Positions 17,369-25,334 of a stretch of DNA of 39,843 bases are shown here, piece after piece; position 1 is the first letter of the stretch, and every line of letters starts with the position of its first letter. The DNA comes from Pseudomonadota bacterium (GTDB lineage: Bacteria; Myxococcota_A; UBA9160; PR03), in the NCBI GenBank assembly GCA_003576805.1, contig QEVM01000019.1:1-39843 (forward strand), in the 5' to 3' direction. The translations under genes and the position numbers were made by a program. Under the pieces are notes generated by a model. That model saw only the letters and a list, made by a program, of their open reading frames with translations, searched no databases and was not told where the DNA came from.

Positions 17369-17989
17369 GTGATCGAAGTCCACCATCTGAACAACTCGCG
17401 CTCGCAGCGCATCCTGTGGCTGCTCGAAGAGCTGGAGCTGCCCTACGAGATCGTCCACTACCAGCGCGATCCGCAGACCAACCTCGCGCCCGAGTCGCTG
17501 AAGAAGATCCATCCGCTCGGCAAGTCGCCCGTGGTGAAGGACGGCGACACGGTGGTGATCGAGTCGGGCGCGATCATCGAGTATCTGGTGCGCAAGTACG
17601 GCAACGGACGTCTGGCGCCGCCCGAGTCGTCGCCCGACTTCGTCCGCTACCTGCAGCTCCTGCACTACGCCGAAGGCTCGGCGATGCTGCCCGTGATGCT
17701 GCGCCTCTACGTCAGCCGCCTCGGCGACGCGGGCGCGCCGCTCGCGCCGCGCATCGCCAGCGAGATCGAGACGCACATGGGCTGGCTCGACGCGGAGCTC
17801 GTGAGCCGCGACTGGTTCGTCGGCGACGCGCTCACGGCCGCCGACATCCAGCTCTCGTTCGTGATCCAGGCGACGCGGCTGCTCTACGGCCTCGATCACT
17901 TCCCGAATCTCGCCGGCTTCCTCGGGCGCATCCACGCGCGGCCCGCGTACAAGCGCTCGCTCGAACGCGGCGGGCCCTACGCGTTCTGA
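17369..17989 (+). CDS. Glutathione S-transferase family protein
   Basis: A 206-aa two-domain GST. The N-terminal thioredoxin-like domain (1-80) shows IEVHHLNNSRSQRILWLLEE with the Ser of NSRSQR as likely catalytic residue, then the cis-Pro block GKSPVV and the glutathione-contacting VIESGAIIEYL. The helical C-terminal domain carries the N-capping motif FVGDALTAADIQLSF. Such enzymes conjugate glutathione to electrophiles or reduce peroxides in the cytoplasm; the substrate is not readable. Length is typical. The start is GTG 17369, preceded by GAGGAG 7 bases upstream; the longer open frame upstream is not protein-like in this family. Confidence 0.93.
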   Translation: MIEVHHLNNSRSQRILWLLEELELPYEIVHYQRDPQTNLAPESLKKIHPLGKSPVVKDGDTVVIESGAIIEYLVRKYGNGRLAPPESSPDFVRYLQLLHYAEGSAMLPVMLRLYVSRLGDAGAPLAPRIASEIETHMGWLDAELVSRDWFVGDALTAADIQLSFVIQATRLLYGLDHFPNLAGFLGRIHARPAYKRSLERGGPYAF

Positions 17990-17995
17990 CGGGTT

Positions 17996-18026
17996 CGACC
18001 GCGATGCCGGAGTCCGCTCGCGGTCG
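17996..18026. terminator. Hairpin between convergent GST and lipoprotein genes
   Basis: Perfect 9-bp arms CGACCGCGA (17996-18004) and TCGCGGTCG (18018-18026) with a 13-base loop. It lies in the 43 bases between two converging stops. There is no U-tract, so its strength as terminator is uncertain. Confidence 0.45.
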
Positions 18027-18032
18027 GAGCGA

Positions 18033-18251
18033 TCACTCGTCGCCGGTCGTCTTCCCGTCGTCCGCGCTCCGGACGTTGACCTGCGTCTTTGCGTCGGCGG
18101 GCTGACCGACCGGATCGCCCTGCCGCGTCGCGCTGTCGACGGTCACCTCGGTGGACTCGCTCGTCGTCTTCGCCGCGTCGCGCTCGCCGCTGGATCCGGC
18201 GCATGCGGCGACCACCAACGCGAGTCCGAACGCAGCCAATGCCCGTGTCAT
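18033..18251 (-). CDS. Small lipoprotein
   Basis: A 72-aa protein with a typical lipoprotein signal (MTRALAAFGLALVVAACAGS; lipobox VAAC, acylated Cys17). The mature 55 residues are polar, Ser/Thr/Asp-rich and probably disordered. GGAGAGA lies 4-5 bases before ATG 18251. No family is recognised; probably a small periplasm-facing envelope protein. Convergent with the GST gene. Confidence 0.72.
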   Translation of the reverse strand: MTRALAAFGLALVVAACAGSSGERDAAKTTSESTEVTVDSATRQGDPVGQPADAKTQVNVRSADDGKTTGDE

Positions 18252-18412
18252 GCATCTCTCCTTGCAGGTTCGCCGCCACGCTAGCGCCGCTCACGCGCCG
18301 GCGCGCCGCGCCGGCTCGGTCGCGCGTTCACCGCGTCGCCGGCCTCTTGCTTCCGACGCTGGCGTGCGCCCTGATGTTTGGCTTCGCGGCCAGAGCTTCG
18401 AGCAGAGCTCAC

Positions 18413-18631
18413 CGGCGATTCGAGGATCCCGCGCGCGGCAACGCGAAAACCTTCTACGAGATCGTCAAGCCGCAGCTGGGCCGCTGGGACGAGCTGGCCG
18501 CCCGCGGCTCGATCTTGGTGCCCATCATGGTCTACGGCGCGGTGGATGGAACGCCTTTCGAGCGCCGCCGCAAGAAGTACGACATGTCGATCGCGCAGCG
18601 ACTCGACGCTGGCGACGCTTCGGCCCGTTGA
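18413..18631 (+). pseudogene. C-terminal fragment of an unidentified protein
   Basis: In one frame the sequence reads like authentic protein (RRFEDPARGNAKTFYEIVKP, then LVPIMVYGAVDGTPFERRRK) and ends at a stop, but there is no start or N-terminal domain and the preceding frame is Arg-rich noise. I take it as the 3' end of a lost gene. The family is not recognised. Confidence 0.5.
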
Positions 18632-18662
18632 CCCAAGGAATACACCGTGTTTCCCTTGGCTC

Positions 18663-18932
18663 ATGCCCATGCGAACCTTGCGTGACAAGAAGTGCGTGAT
18701 CACGGGCGCAGCCACGGCATCGGCCGCGCCACCGCGCTCGCAGCGGCCGCGGAAGGCGCCGCGCTGTGTCTCACCGACCGGAACGCCGCGCTGCTCGACG
18801 AGCTCTGCGCCGAGCTGTCGCGCAGCGGGGCCGTCGTGCTCGCCTCACGCGCGCTCGACATCGCGGACTTCGAGGCTGTCCGAAGCTTCGCGGAGTCGAT
18901 TCACGCCGAGCACGGCTCCGTGGACGTGGTGA
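18663..18932 (+). pseudogene. Short-chain dehydrogenase/reductase, frameshifted and truncated
   Basis: The frame from ATG 18663/18669 reads MRTLRDKKCVITGA, the first strand and start of the Rossmann TGxxxGxG motif. At about 18713 one base is missing (GCCAC where GCCAGC would give GAASGIG), and the homology continues in the next frame as HGIGRATALAAAAEGAALCL, then DRNAALLDELCAELSRSG and SFAESIHAEHGSVDVVM. Homology stops at 18932, before the NAG and YxxxK catalytic motifs. Only about 90 of some 250 residues remain. Confidence 0.8.
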
Positions 18933-18933
18933 T

Positions 18934-19008
18934 GACATCGCTCTGGTCGGCCAATACGAGATGCTGGTTACCACCATCCAGGCGCTGCGTATCGCCCGGG
19001 ACTTCTAG
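18934..19008 (+). pseudogene. Short unidentified gene tail fused to the SDR remnant
   Basis: Twenty-four codons, DIALVGQYEMLVTTIQALRI then ARDF and stop, read as a plausible protein C-terminus in a frame different from the SDR remnant. They end in a TAG that overlaps the stop of the convergent TetR gene. The parent family is unknown. Confidence 0.3.
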
Positions 19009-19679
19009 CGCGCTGCCTTGCGCGCGGGCCGGCGCGTGACGCCCTCGGCATCCCCTGCCAGCGCCGCGGAGGCGAGCCGCGTCATCACCTTGCGTGCACG
19101 ATCGATGTTCGCGTCGCTCACCTTGCGGCCCTCATCGCCCTCTTCGAGCACGATTCGCGTCACGCCTTCGAGCGCCAGCACCAACGTCCGATAGAGCAGC
19201 GCATCGCTGCGCCCATAGCCGAGCGCGCCCGCGGCCCCGACGAACAGCGCGACCAGCTCCGCATGCACCTGCATGCGCCGCGCGTGTAGTAGCGACTCAC
19301 GGCGCTGCGCCTCGCCGCCGAGCACGAACATCAAGCGCCCGCGAACGCTCGCGTTGCGCAGATGCGCTTCGATGCACTGCTCGACTTGCCGCAGCGGATC
19401 GACCTCCTTCGCCACCGCGCGCCGGCACGCCGCGAGCAGCTCGTCCGTCCCCACCCGATACAGCGCGACGAGCGCCTCTTCCTTGTTCGCGTAAAACCGA
19501 TAGTACGTGCGCCGCGAAACCCCCGCCTCCGCAAGAATGTCTGCGACCGAAGCCGAGCGCACCCCCACCCGCGCAAACACCTTCGCCGCCCCCTCCAAGA
19601 TCGCCGCACGCGCATTCGCCTCGCCGAGCTGCACCCCCGAAGCCCCCGGCGCACGCCTGCGACCCATCATCCCACCCAT
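19005..19679 (-). CDS. TetR/AcrR family transcriptional regulator
   Basis: A 224-aa repressor-type regulator. The N-terminal helix-turn-helix is clear: ILEGAAKVFARVGVRSASVA, then ILAEAGVSRRTYYRFYANKE (residues about 27-70). The C-terminal helical domain (80-200) is the ligand/dimer part, with no recognised ligand. The protein ends with a basic tail TRRPARKAAR. Start options are ATG 19679, 19670 and 19667; I list the longest. No obvious target lies upstream: only a DUF47 fragment and the sulfatase 3' end, so its regulon may have been lost or lie elsewhere. Confidence 0.9.
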   Translation of the reverse strand: MGGMMGRRRAPGASGVQLGEANARAAILEGAAKVFARVGVRSASVADILAEAGVSRRTYYRFYANKEEALVALYRVGTDELLAACRRAVAKEVDPLRQVEQCIEAHLRNASVRGRLMFVLGGEAQRRESLLHARRMQVHAELVALFVGAAGALGYGRSDALLYRTLVLALEGVTRIVLEEGDEGRKVSDANIDRARKVMTRLASAALAGDAEGVTRRPARKAAR

Positions 19680-19739
19680 GCTAGCGGCGCAAAGGGGGAC
19701 GGTTTTCGCTTGTTCACGTCACGTCGCTGTCGCCCGCGT

Positions 19740-19862
19740 GCGCTCGAGCAGCAGCTCAGCGTCGCCACCTTCTTCTGGTGGCAGGTGATCGGATGGGTCG
19801 CGGACCTCGCCGACTATGCCGAGCGCGTGGGCACCCGCCTGCGCCTGCTGATCGCCGACTGA
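19740..19862 (+). pseudogene. C-terminal fragment of a DUF47/PhoU-like protein
   Basis: Forty residues, ALEQQLSVATFFWWQVIGWV then ADLADYAERVGTRLRLLIAD, followed by a stop. This matches the last helices of DUF47 (PhoU-related, PF01865) proteins, which usually act with PitA-type phosphate transporters. No upstream part exists here; the frame before it is unrelated. Identification is by memory of the family ending. Confidence 0.55.
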
Positions 19863-19863
19863 G

Positions 19864-21750
19864 CTAGCCCGAGGTCGGCTGCCCCGGCACGTCGCCGCTG
19901 CGAGGCACGAGCCGCTTCGCGGCGCGCTGTTCGTCGAGCAGCCGCGCGAGGCGCAGCTCCATCGCCGCCCAGGCCGGGTCGCCGGCGAGGTTGCGCAGCT
20001 CGAGCGGGTCGTTCGTGACGTCGTACATCTCGCGCTCCTCCGGGCGCGCGACGAACTTCACGCGCTCCGTGGCGGGAACGGAGCGCTCACCCGGCACGCT
20101 CGGGTCGCTGGGCTGGACCGTGATCACCACGTCCTTCGCGGGCTCGAGCAGCGGCGCGGGGTCGCTCCAGTACTGGACGTTGTCGAAGTAGCGGCTGTAC
20201 TTCCACACGACGCCGTCGAGCTCCACGATCACCGCCTCGATGTGGTTGGGCTGGATCACCGAGTCGTAGGCGATCCCGTACACGTTCTCCTGGTCGAGTC
20301 CGCGGCTCGGGTCGTCGTCGGTCATGAAGAAGATCGGGTCGTGGACGGACTCGACGCGGCCGAGCGCGAGCGCCGAGAGGTCGCGGCCCACCGGCGGCAG
20401 CGCGTCGCTGTGGCCGACGCTCGCCTCCGGGAGCAGCTCGGCGGGGTCCAGATCGCACAGGCCCAGCAGCGTCGGCAGCAGGTCGACGTGGCTCGTGACG
20501 GCGTGCACGTCGTCGCCGCCCGCGAACAGCCGGCGGTTCGAGAGGATCAGCGGGACGCGCAGGGCCTCGTCGTAGGTCTGGTACCACTTCTGGTGCATGT
20601 AGCCGTGCGCGCCCAGCAGGTCGCCGTGGTCGGAGGTGAAGACCACGATCGTGTCGTCGAAGAAGCGCGAGCGGCGCAGCGCCTGGTAAACCCTTCCGAG
20701 CTCCTCGTCGACGTTCTTGTGCAGCTGGTAGTAGAAGCGGAAGTAGTCCTCCGGCGGGATCGCCTGCATCCACTCGTGGTACGAGGTGCGGTAGCTCTCC
20801 TGACAGGACGGCTTCGTCGACAGGTCGTCGCCGAGCGTCTGCTCGAAGAGCACCGGATCGAAGAGCTCCGCGAAGGCGGGCACCACGTCCTCGACGTCGA
20901 AGTCGAACTCGCCGGTGTGGCGGGCGAACCAGCCCCACAGCGCGATGTCGTGCGGGTTCACGAACGACGAGACCAGCAGCCAGGGCGTGCGGTCGCGCGA
21001 GGCGTCGAGCTGGCCGATCAGGTCGACGGTCTGGGAGGCGAAGCCCTGGTCGCGGCCGAGGCGCCCGTCCGAGGGGCTCGAGCCCGTGTCGAGCGGCCTG
21101 CTGCCGTGCGGCTCCGGGCCGATCCAGCCCTCGAAGCCGAAGCCCGCCAGCCGGTCGGCCTGCTGGTAGAGCGCCTCGCGCGCCGGGTCGCGCTGGCCCT
21201 GGTCGTCGTAGCTCGGGATCGGCGCGTGCGTCCCCGGCACCTGGAGGTCCGCGTCCGAGACGTGCCACTTGCCGCGGTAGAAGCTGCGGTAGCCGCCGGC
21301 CTGGAACCAGTCGCCGAGCGTCGGAACGCTCGCGGTCTCCAGCCAGAACACGTCCGGGTCGTTCGCCGACTTCGCCGCGCCGGTGGTCTGGCTGACGCCG
21401 TGCAGCGACGGGTACTGGCCGGTGAAAATCGATGTCCGGCTCGGTGCGCACGCGGTCGACGCCGCGTAGTGACGGTGGAACTCGATGCCGGTGCGGCGCA
21501 GCTCGTCCTGGGTGCGCAGGTAGCGGGTGCGGAAGCGGGCGAGCCCGCCCGCCTCGTACACCGGCGGGTAGCGCATCTCGTCGACGAGCAGGAAGAGCAC
21601 GTTCGGGTGCGCCGGAAAGCGGCCGGGCGGGCGGGGCCGCCGGCGACCGCGGCCGTGCGCCGCGGCCGCACCGCCGAGCCCGCTCGCGAGCGCGAGCGCG
21701 CCGGTCGCCTTCAGGAAGTCCCTGCGTGTGGGCTGCTTCGGCTTCGTCAT
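19864..21750 (-). CDS. Tat-exported sulfatase (alkaline-phosphatase superfamily)
   Basis: A 628-aa type I sulfatase. A Tat signal (RRDFLKATGALALASGLGG) sends it folded to the periplasm. The core starts with PNVLFLLVDEMR (metal ligands), and the signature STACAPSRTSIFTGQYPS carries Cys101, which is converted to formylglycine by a sulfatase-modifying enzyme not present here. GKWH is conserved, and TSDHGDLLGAHG gives Asp374/His375 as further metal ligands. The C-terminal subdomain ends with the usual EMYDVTNDPLELRNLAGDP. The substrate may be a sulfated polysaccharide or aryl sulfate. GGAGGAG precedes ATG 21750. It is the last gene of a three-gene operon with two secreted proteins. Confidence 0.94.
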   Translation of the reverse strand: MTKPKQPTRRDFLKATGALALASGLGGAAAAHGRGRRRPRPPGRFPAHPNVLFLLVDEMRYPPVYEAGGLARFRTRYLRTQDELRRTGIEFHRHYAASTACAPSRTSIFTGQYPSLHGVSQTTGAAKSANDPDVFWLETASVPTLGDWFQAGGYRSFYRGKWHVSDADLQVPGTHAPIPSYDDQGQRDPAREALYQQADRLAGFGFEGWIGPEPHGSRPLDTGSSPSDGRLGRDQGFASQTVDLIGQLDASRDRTPWLLVSSFVNPHDIALWGWFARHTGEFDFDVEDVVPAFAELFDPVLFEQTLGDDLSTKPSCQESYRTSYHEWMQAIPPEDYFRFYYQLHKNVDEELGRVYQALRRSRFFDDTIVVFTSDHGDLLGAHGYMHQKWYQTYDEALRVPLILSNRRLFAGGDDVHAVTSHVDLLPTLLGLCDLDPAELLPEASVGHSDALPPVGRDLSALALGRVESVHDPIFFMTDDDPSRGLDQENVYGIAYDSVIQPNHIEAVIVELDGVVWKYSRYFDNVQYWSDPAPLLEPAKDVVITVQPSDPSVPGERSVPATERVKFVARPEEREMYDVTNDPLELRNLAGDPAWAAMELRLARLLDEQRAAKRLVPRSGDVPGQPTSG

Positions 21751-21786
21751 GCTGCTCTCCTCCTGCTGCGGCGCGGGGGCCGGGAT

Positions 21787-22977
21787 CTACCGCTTCGCGT
21801 GTCGCGGCTTCGCTGCGGGCTTCGCGGGGCCGCCCTTCCCGCGCCCGCCGTGGCCCTGCCCGTGCGGGGCGAAGGCGACCTCGGCGGTGTGCACGCTGCC
21901 GTCGACCAGCGCGATGCGGAGCTCGCGGCAGCTGCCCTGCCAGGCGCGCTCGGTCGCCCATCCGAAGCGGTACGGGCGCGGCCCGCGCTGCCAGCGGAGG
22001 CCCGCGCGGCCGCGGGCGGGCTCCGGCGCGGCGAGCGCCGCTCCGCTCCTGCAGTCGACCGCCTGCGAGCTCAGCGCGCCGATCGCGTCGAGGCCGCGGT
22101 CGCCGCCGAGCGAGAAGGCGACCGCCACGGTGGCGCCCGCGCGCGCGGGCGCGGCGCCGCGCTCACCGACCTTCCCGACGAAGCGGAACGGGAAGCGGAC
22201 GTGGACCGGGAAGACGGCCTCGGTCGTCGACCCGTCGGCGTCCGTGGCGGCGCAACGCACCTCGGTGGTGCCGAGCTGGAAGCGCGTACCCGACGCGGGG
22301 AAGCAGGCGACCGGCAGCGCCCCGTCCTCGGGGTCCACGGCCTGCACCTGCGCCGCGTAGTCGACGGGCACGGTGATCTCGTGGTGCGCGAGCGCGCTGG
22401 TGGCGCCGTGCGGCACCTCCTGCACGATCGGCGCGGGTGTCTGGAGAGCCGGCGCCGACTGAACGTTCGCCGGCGGCGCGATCCACTTGTCGAACCAGGC
22501 GTCGAAGTCGGCGCCGCACAGCTTCGGCACCTGCGTGCGCCCGTTCAGCGCGGTGCGCGTGCGGACCTGCCCGGTCGCGGGCTCGCTGGCGCAGGCAACG
22601 GCGTTCGCGTCGAGCACCGGCCAGTGGTACTGGGCGTGCAGCGACGAACGCGGGACCTCGACGATCCCCGTGTCCTCCGACACGTCGCTGTGATCGTCGA
22701 CGAGCGACTTCCAGGAGCGGTACTCGACGAGCCACCCGGGCGGAGCCGGGTAGAAGGTCTGCCCCTGCGGGTGGCTCGAGCTGTTGCACCGGTACTCCTG
22801 CATCGTGTAGAGGAAGTCGAAGAACGGCGTGTCGATGCCGGCGTCGTCGAGCGTCCCGTGGTCGTCGCTGTTGGCGGTGTAGCAGGTGGCGTTGCTCTGC
22901 GAGTGGTCCCGGGCGCCGTGCATGAGGTTGCCGAAGCCGGAGCTGCAGAAGGGCTGGTCCGAGTTGCCCTTGTTCAT
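21787..22977 (-). CDS. HYR-domain protein, possibly the displaced second half of the upstream gene product
   Basis: A 396-aa protein. Residues about 1-150 are Cys-rich (QPFCSSGFGNLMHGARDHSQ, NATCYTANSDD, EYRCNSSSHPQ) and of unknown fold. About 185-270 is a hyalin-repeat (HYR) domain: VPVDYAAQVQAVDPEDGALP, then FPASGTRFQLGTTEVRCAAT. A basic Gly/His/Lys-rich tail follows. HYR domains are extracellular adhesion modules, yet there is no signal peptide. ATG 22977 overlaps the upstream stop (ATGA). Either the two are coupled genes, or one exported protein has been split by a frameshift near 22975. It precedes the sulfatase gene by 36 bases. Confidence 0.75.
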   Translation of the reverse strand: MNKGNSDQPFCSSGFGNLMHGARDHSQSNATCYTANSDDHGTLDDAGIDTPFFDFLYTMQEYRCNSSSHPQGQTFYPAPPGWLVEYRSWKSLVDDHSDVSEDTGIVEVPRSSLHAQYHWPVLDANAVACASEPATGQVRTRTALNGRTQVPKLCGADFDAWFDKWIAPPANVQSAPALQTPAPIVQEVPHGATSALAHHEITVPVDYAAQVQAVDPEDGALPVACFPASGTRFQLGTTEVRCAATDADGSTTEAVFPVHVRFPFRFVGKVGERGAAPARAGATVAVAFSLGGDRGLDAIGALSSQAVDCRSGAALAAPEPARGRAGLRWQRGPRPYRFGWATERAWQGSCRELRIALVDGSVHTAEVAFAPHGQGHGGRGKGGPAKPAAKPRHAKR

Positions 22978-24362
22978 CGGAAGCAGGCGACCTTCGTCGC
23001 CAGGAAGTGCCATTCGTTCGAGCCGACGACGTTCTCCTGCTTGACGTCGTGGCCGCTGGCGTCGACGTCGCCGGTGAAGTACACGCGCGCGGTCTCGGCG
23101 CCCGCGAGGCCGTGCGTGTCGGTGAGGAGCTGCGCGAACGTCGTGCCGCTGCCGGACCAGGGCTGCGCGAGCGCCGTCCACTCGCTGGCGGGCGCGGGGC
23201 GCCACGTCGTGTAGCCCCCGTTGGCGCCGTAGCGGATCGGCTCACCGCTCCCGTACTGCTCGAAGCTCGCGTGATCGTAGGGGCCGACGCCGGGGCCGCA
23301 GGGCTGGTGCGAGGTGCTCTCCTGGCAGCTCGTGGCGTAGCCGCCCTTCGCGAAGAAGTCGTCGACGTCCTTGACCCACACGAAGCCGCTCGGGTTGCGC
23401 ACCTGCACGACCGGGTCGTCGGGGTCGTAGTCGAAGTCGGCGTCGGGATCGGAGGGCGGGCCGCTCCCGTAGGGCGCGCCGAGCTCGCCGTACTGCGCGC
23501 GCAGGTTCGTGCGCACGTTCGCGAAGCCATCCTCCGCCTCGACGCACCAGGTGAGCACGTCGCCGCTCGCCTCGGCGCAGATCGAGGGCACCTGCTCCTG
23601 GGCGAGCGAGCCGGGGTCGTTGCCGGCGGCGAGCCAGGCCTCGAGCGCCCTCCAGTGGTAGGCCTCGGTCAGGAGCAGCGCGCCGCGCGCCTGGTACTCG
23701 GCGTAGTAGCCGGCCAGGTCGTCGAGCTGTTGGAAGTAGGGGCGGTCGTCCCACTCATCGCTCGGCGGGTCGATCAGCTGGCCGCACGCCGAGAGCACGC
23801 CGACGGCGCTGGCCTGGTCGCGCAACGCGTCGTCGAGGCCGACCAGCAGCTGCTCGAGGGGCGGGTAGGCGGGCGGATCGCCCTCGAGCACCTTGCGAAA
23901 CAGCGTCTCCATCCGGCTCGTGACCTCGAGCCCTTCCTGCGCGTCGTCGACCAGGTCCAGATAGCTGTCGACGGCCGGCGCCGCGCCTCGCCCCACCCAG
24001 GTGTCGATCGCCTGGAGCGCCGTGCGCACGGCGTCGACGTTGGCGGCGTTCTGGCACTCCTGCTGCTCGAGGATCTCGATCACGTCCTCGAGCTCGGTCT
24101 CGATCTCGATCAGGGTCATCTCGATCTCGGCGAGCGCGTCGAGGATCGCGGCGTCCGCGCCCGAGCCCGACTGGAGCCCGAGCGAGGTCAGCGTCCACCC
24201 CATCACCTCCTTCGCGATCACGCTGTTGGTCTTCTTGGCGAGGCCGTTCGCGAGGCCCTGCATGAGGTCCGCGACGGCCGCGGACTCGTCGTCCTCCTGG
24301 GCCGGGCTGGTCGCCGGGGCGAACGCGAGCAGGAGGGCGGCGGCGAGCGCGAAGCGGCGCAT
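22974..24362 (-). CDS. Secreted coiled-coil/Cys-containing protein, first gene of the sulfatase operon
   Basis: A 462-aa exported protein: signal peptide MRRFALAAALLLAFAPATSP, cleaved near residue 21. An acidic, Leu/Ile/Glu-rich coiled coil follows (IEMTLIEIETELEDVIEILE, about 75-100), then a helical middle and a C-terminal half rich in Trp, Tyr, Gly and Cys (TWCVEAEDGFANV, TSCQESTSHQPCGPG). I do not recognise a family. AAGGAG lies 7 bases before ATG 24362, so the in-frame ATG 24422 is not needed. It leads the operon with the HYR protein and sulfatase and is divergent from a TetR gene, whose operator overlaps the shared promoter region. Confidence 0.8.
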   Translation of the reverse strand: MRRFALAAALLLAFAPATSPAQEDDESAAVADLMQGLANGLAKKTNSVIAKEVMGWTLTSLGLQSGSGADAAILDALAEIEMTLIEIETELEDVIEILEQQECQNAANVDAVRTALQAIDTWVGRGAAPAVDSYLDLVDDAQEGLEVTSRMETLFRKVLEGDPPAYPPLEQLLVGLDDALRDQASAVGVLSACGQLIDPPSDEWDDRPYFQQLDDLAGYYAEYQARGALLLTEAYHWRALEAWLAAGNDPGSLAQEQVPSICAEASGDVLTWCVEAEDGFANVRTNLRAQYGELGAPYGSGPPSDPDADFDYDPDDPVVQVRNPSGFVWVKDVDDFFAKGGYATSCQESTSHQPCGPGVGPYDHASFEQYGSGEPIRYGANGGYTTWRPAPASEWTALAQPWSGSGTTFAQLLTDTHGLAGAETARVYFTGDVDASGHDVKQENVVGSNEWHFLATKVACFR

Positions 24363-24423
24363 CGGGGACTCCTTGCGAGGGGGGCCGGGGGCGCGGCGGT
24401 CCCAGAGATCGCGTGAGGTCATG

Positions 24424-24459
24424 GTGAGTGTTGCCTCACTTACCGCATTCTTTTACGCT
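24424..24459 (+). promoter_or_regulatory. TetR operator and promoter in the divergent region
   Basis: An inverted repeat GTGAG-N6-CTCAC (24424-24439) overlaps the -35 of a good promoter for the TetR gene: TTGCCT (24431-24436), 17-base spacer, TACGCT (24454-24459), ATG at 24469. Half-sites of this length and place fit a TetR dimer, suggesting autoregulation and control of the divergent sulfatase operon, whose first gene starts at 24362. Confidence 0.6.
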
Positions 24460-24468
24460 GCCCGGCAC

Positions 24469-25098
24469 ATGAAGTCAACGCGCCCGCCCCGGATGTCGGG
24501 GCCGGAACGCCGCGGCCAGCTCCTCGAGGCGGCCCGCACCGTGTTCGCGCGCGACGGCTACCGCGCGACGACCGCCGACGTGGCCGCCGCGGCCGGGGTC
24601 AGCGAGGCGCTGGTCGTCAAGCACTTCGGCAGCAAGGAGCGGCTGTTCCGGGCCGCGATCGTGGAGCCGATCGTGCAGCTCGTGGAGTGGGCGCTGCGCG
24701 AGGGCCGGCGGACGGTGGAGAACGCCGAGGCGCTCGATCCCGCCGGCCATCTGGAGCGGCTGATCACCTTCGGCGCGACCTGGGGCGCGCTCGTGCGCGA
24801 GCACCGCGGGCTGCTGCTGAGCGCGCTACGCGACTCGGCCGCGTTCCCGCAAGACGCCGCCCAGCTCCACGCGAAGGTGCGCGAGCTGCTCGACGGCCTG
24901 GCTCGCATGCTCGAGCGCTTCTCGGGCCGCGAGCCTTTCACTGCCTTCGATCCGCGCGCGTCCGTCTACGCCGGGGTCGGCGCGCTCACGATCGGCGCCC
25001 TCTACGCCGACGACCCCGTCGCCTTCGCACGCGGCTACTTCGAGATGACGCTGCTCGGCCTGCTCACGCCGGAGGGTCGCCGCGCGCTCGGGCGCTGA
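24469..25098 (+). CDS. TetR/AcrR family transcriptional regulator
   Basis: A 209-aa regulator. The helix-turn-helix is at residues about 15-60: LLEAARTVFARDGYRATTAD, then VAAAAGVSEALVVKHFGSKE. The C-terminal ligand domain is helical with a PFTAFDPRASVYAG segment. It is probably a repressor of itself and of the divergent secreted operon, because an inverted repeat lies over its promoter at 24424-24439. The start is ATG 24469, placed 9 bases after the -10; transcripts may have a very short leader or be leaderless. The longer open frame upstream is antisense to the secreted protein gene. Confidence 0.92.
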   Translation: MKSTRPPRMSGPERRGQLLEAARTVFARDGYRATTADVAAAAGVSEALVVKHFGSKERLFRAAIVEPIVQLVEWALREGRRTVENAEALDPAGHLERLITFGATWGALVREHRGLLLSALRDSAAFPQDAAQLHAKVRELLDGLARMLERFSGREPFTAFDPRASVYAGVGALTIGALYADDPVAFARGYFEMTLLGLLTPEGRRALGR

Positions 25099-25148
25099 GC
25101 CGGGATCCGGCGCGCGGCGGGGTTCGTCCGGGCGCCAGGAGCCCGACC

Positions 25149-25334
25149 GTGGAAGCCGTCACGATCTTCGCCGATCCGCAGGCCTACACCGACCCCGAGC
25201 GCTGGCACGCCGTGGCCGCGCGGCTTCGCCGCGACGACCCCGTGGCGCGCATCGAGGCGGACGGCTTCGACCCGTTCTGAGCGGTCACGCGGCACGCAGA
25301 CGTGATCGAGGTCGAGCGCAGCGTCGTACGGTGA
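25149..25334 (+). pseudogene. Cytochrome P450 N-terminal remnant with a nonsense mutation
   Basis: From GTG 25149 the frame reads VTIFADPQAYTDPERWHAVA then RLRRDDPVARIEADGFDPF, the usual start of bacterial P450s of the DPxAYxDP...GFxPFW type. The next codon is TGA (25278-25280) exactly where the family has Trp; reading through gives AVTRHADVIEVERS, which continues the family pattern, before a second stop at 25332. The haem-binding region and some 350 residues are absent. The clean Trp-to-stop change (TGG to TGA) suggests fairly recent decay. Confidence 0.75.

Noticed and set aside
20242..23214. 990-codon plus-strand open frame
   Set aside because: Antisense to the sulfatase and HYR genes; Val/Arg/Glu-rich composition typical of GC-rich shadows and no motif.
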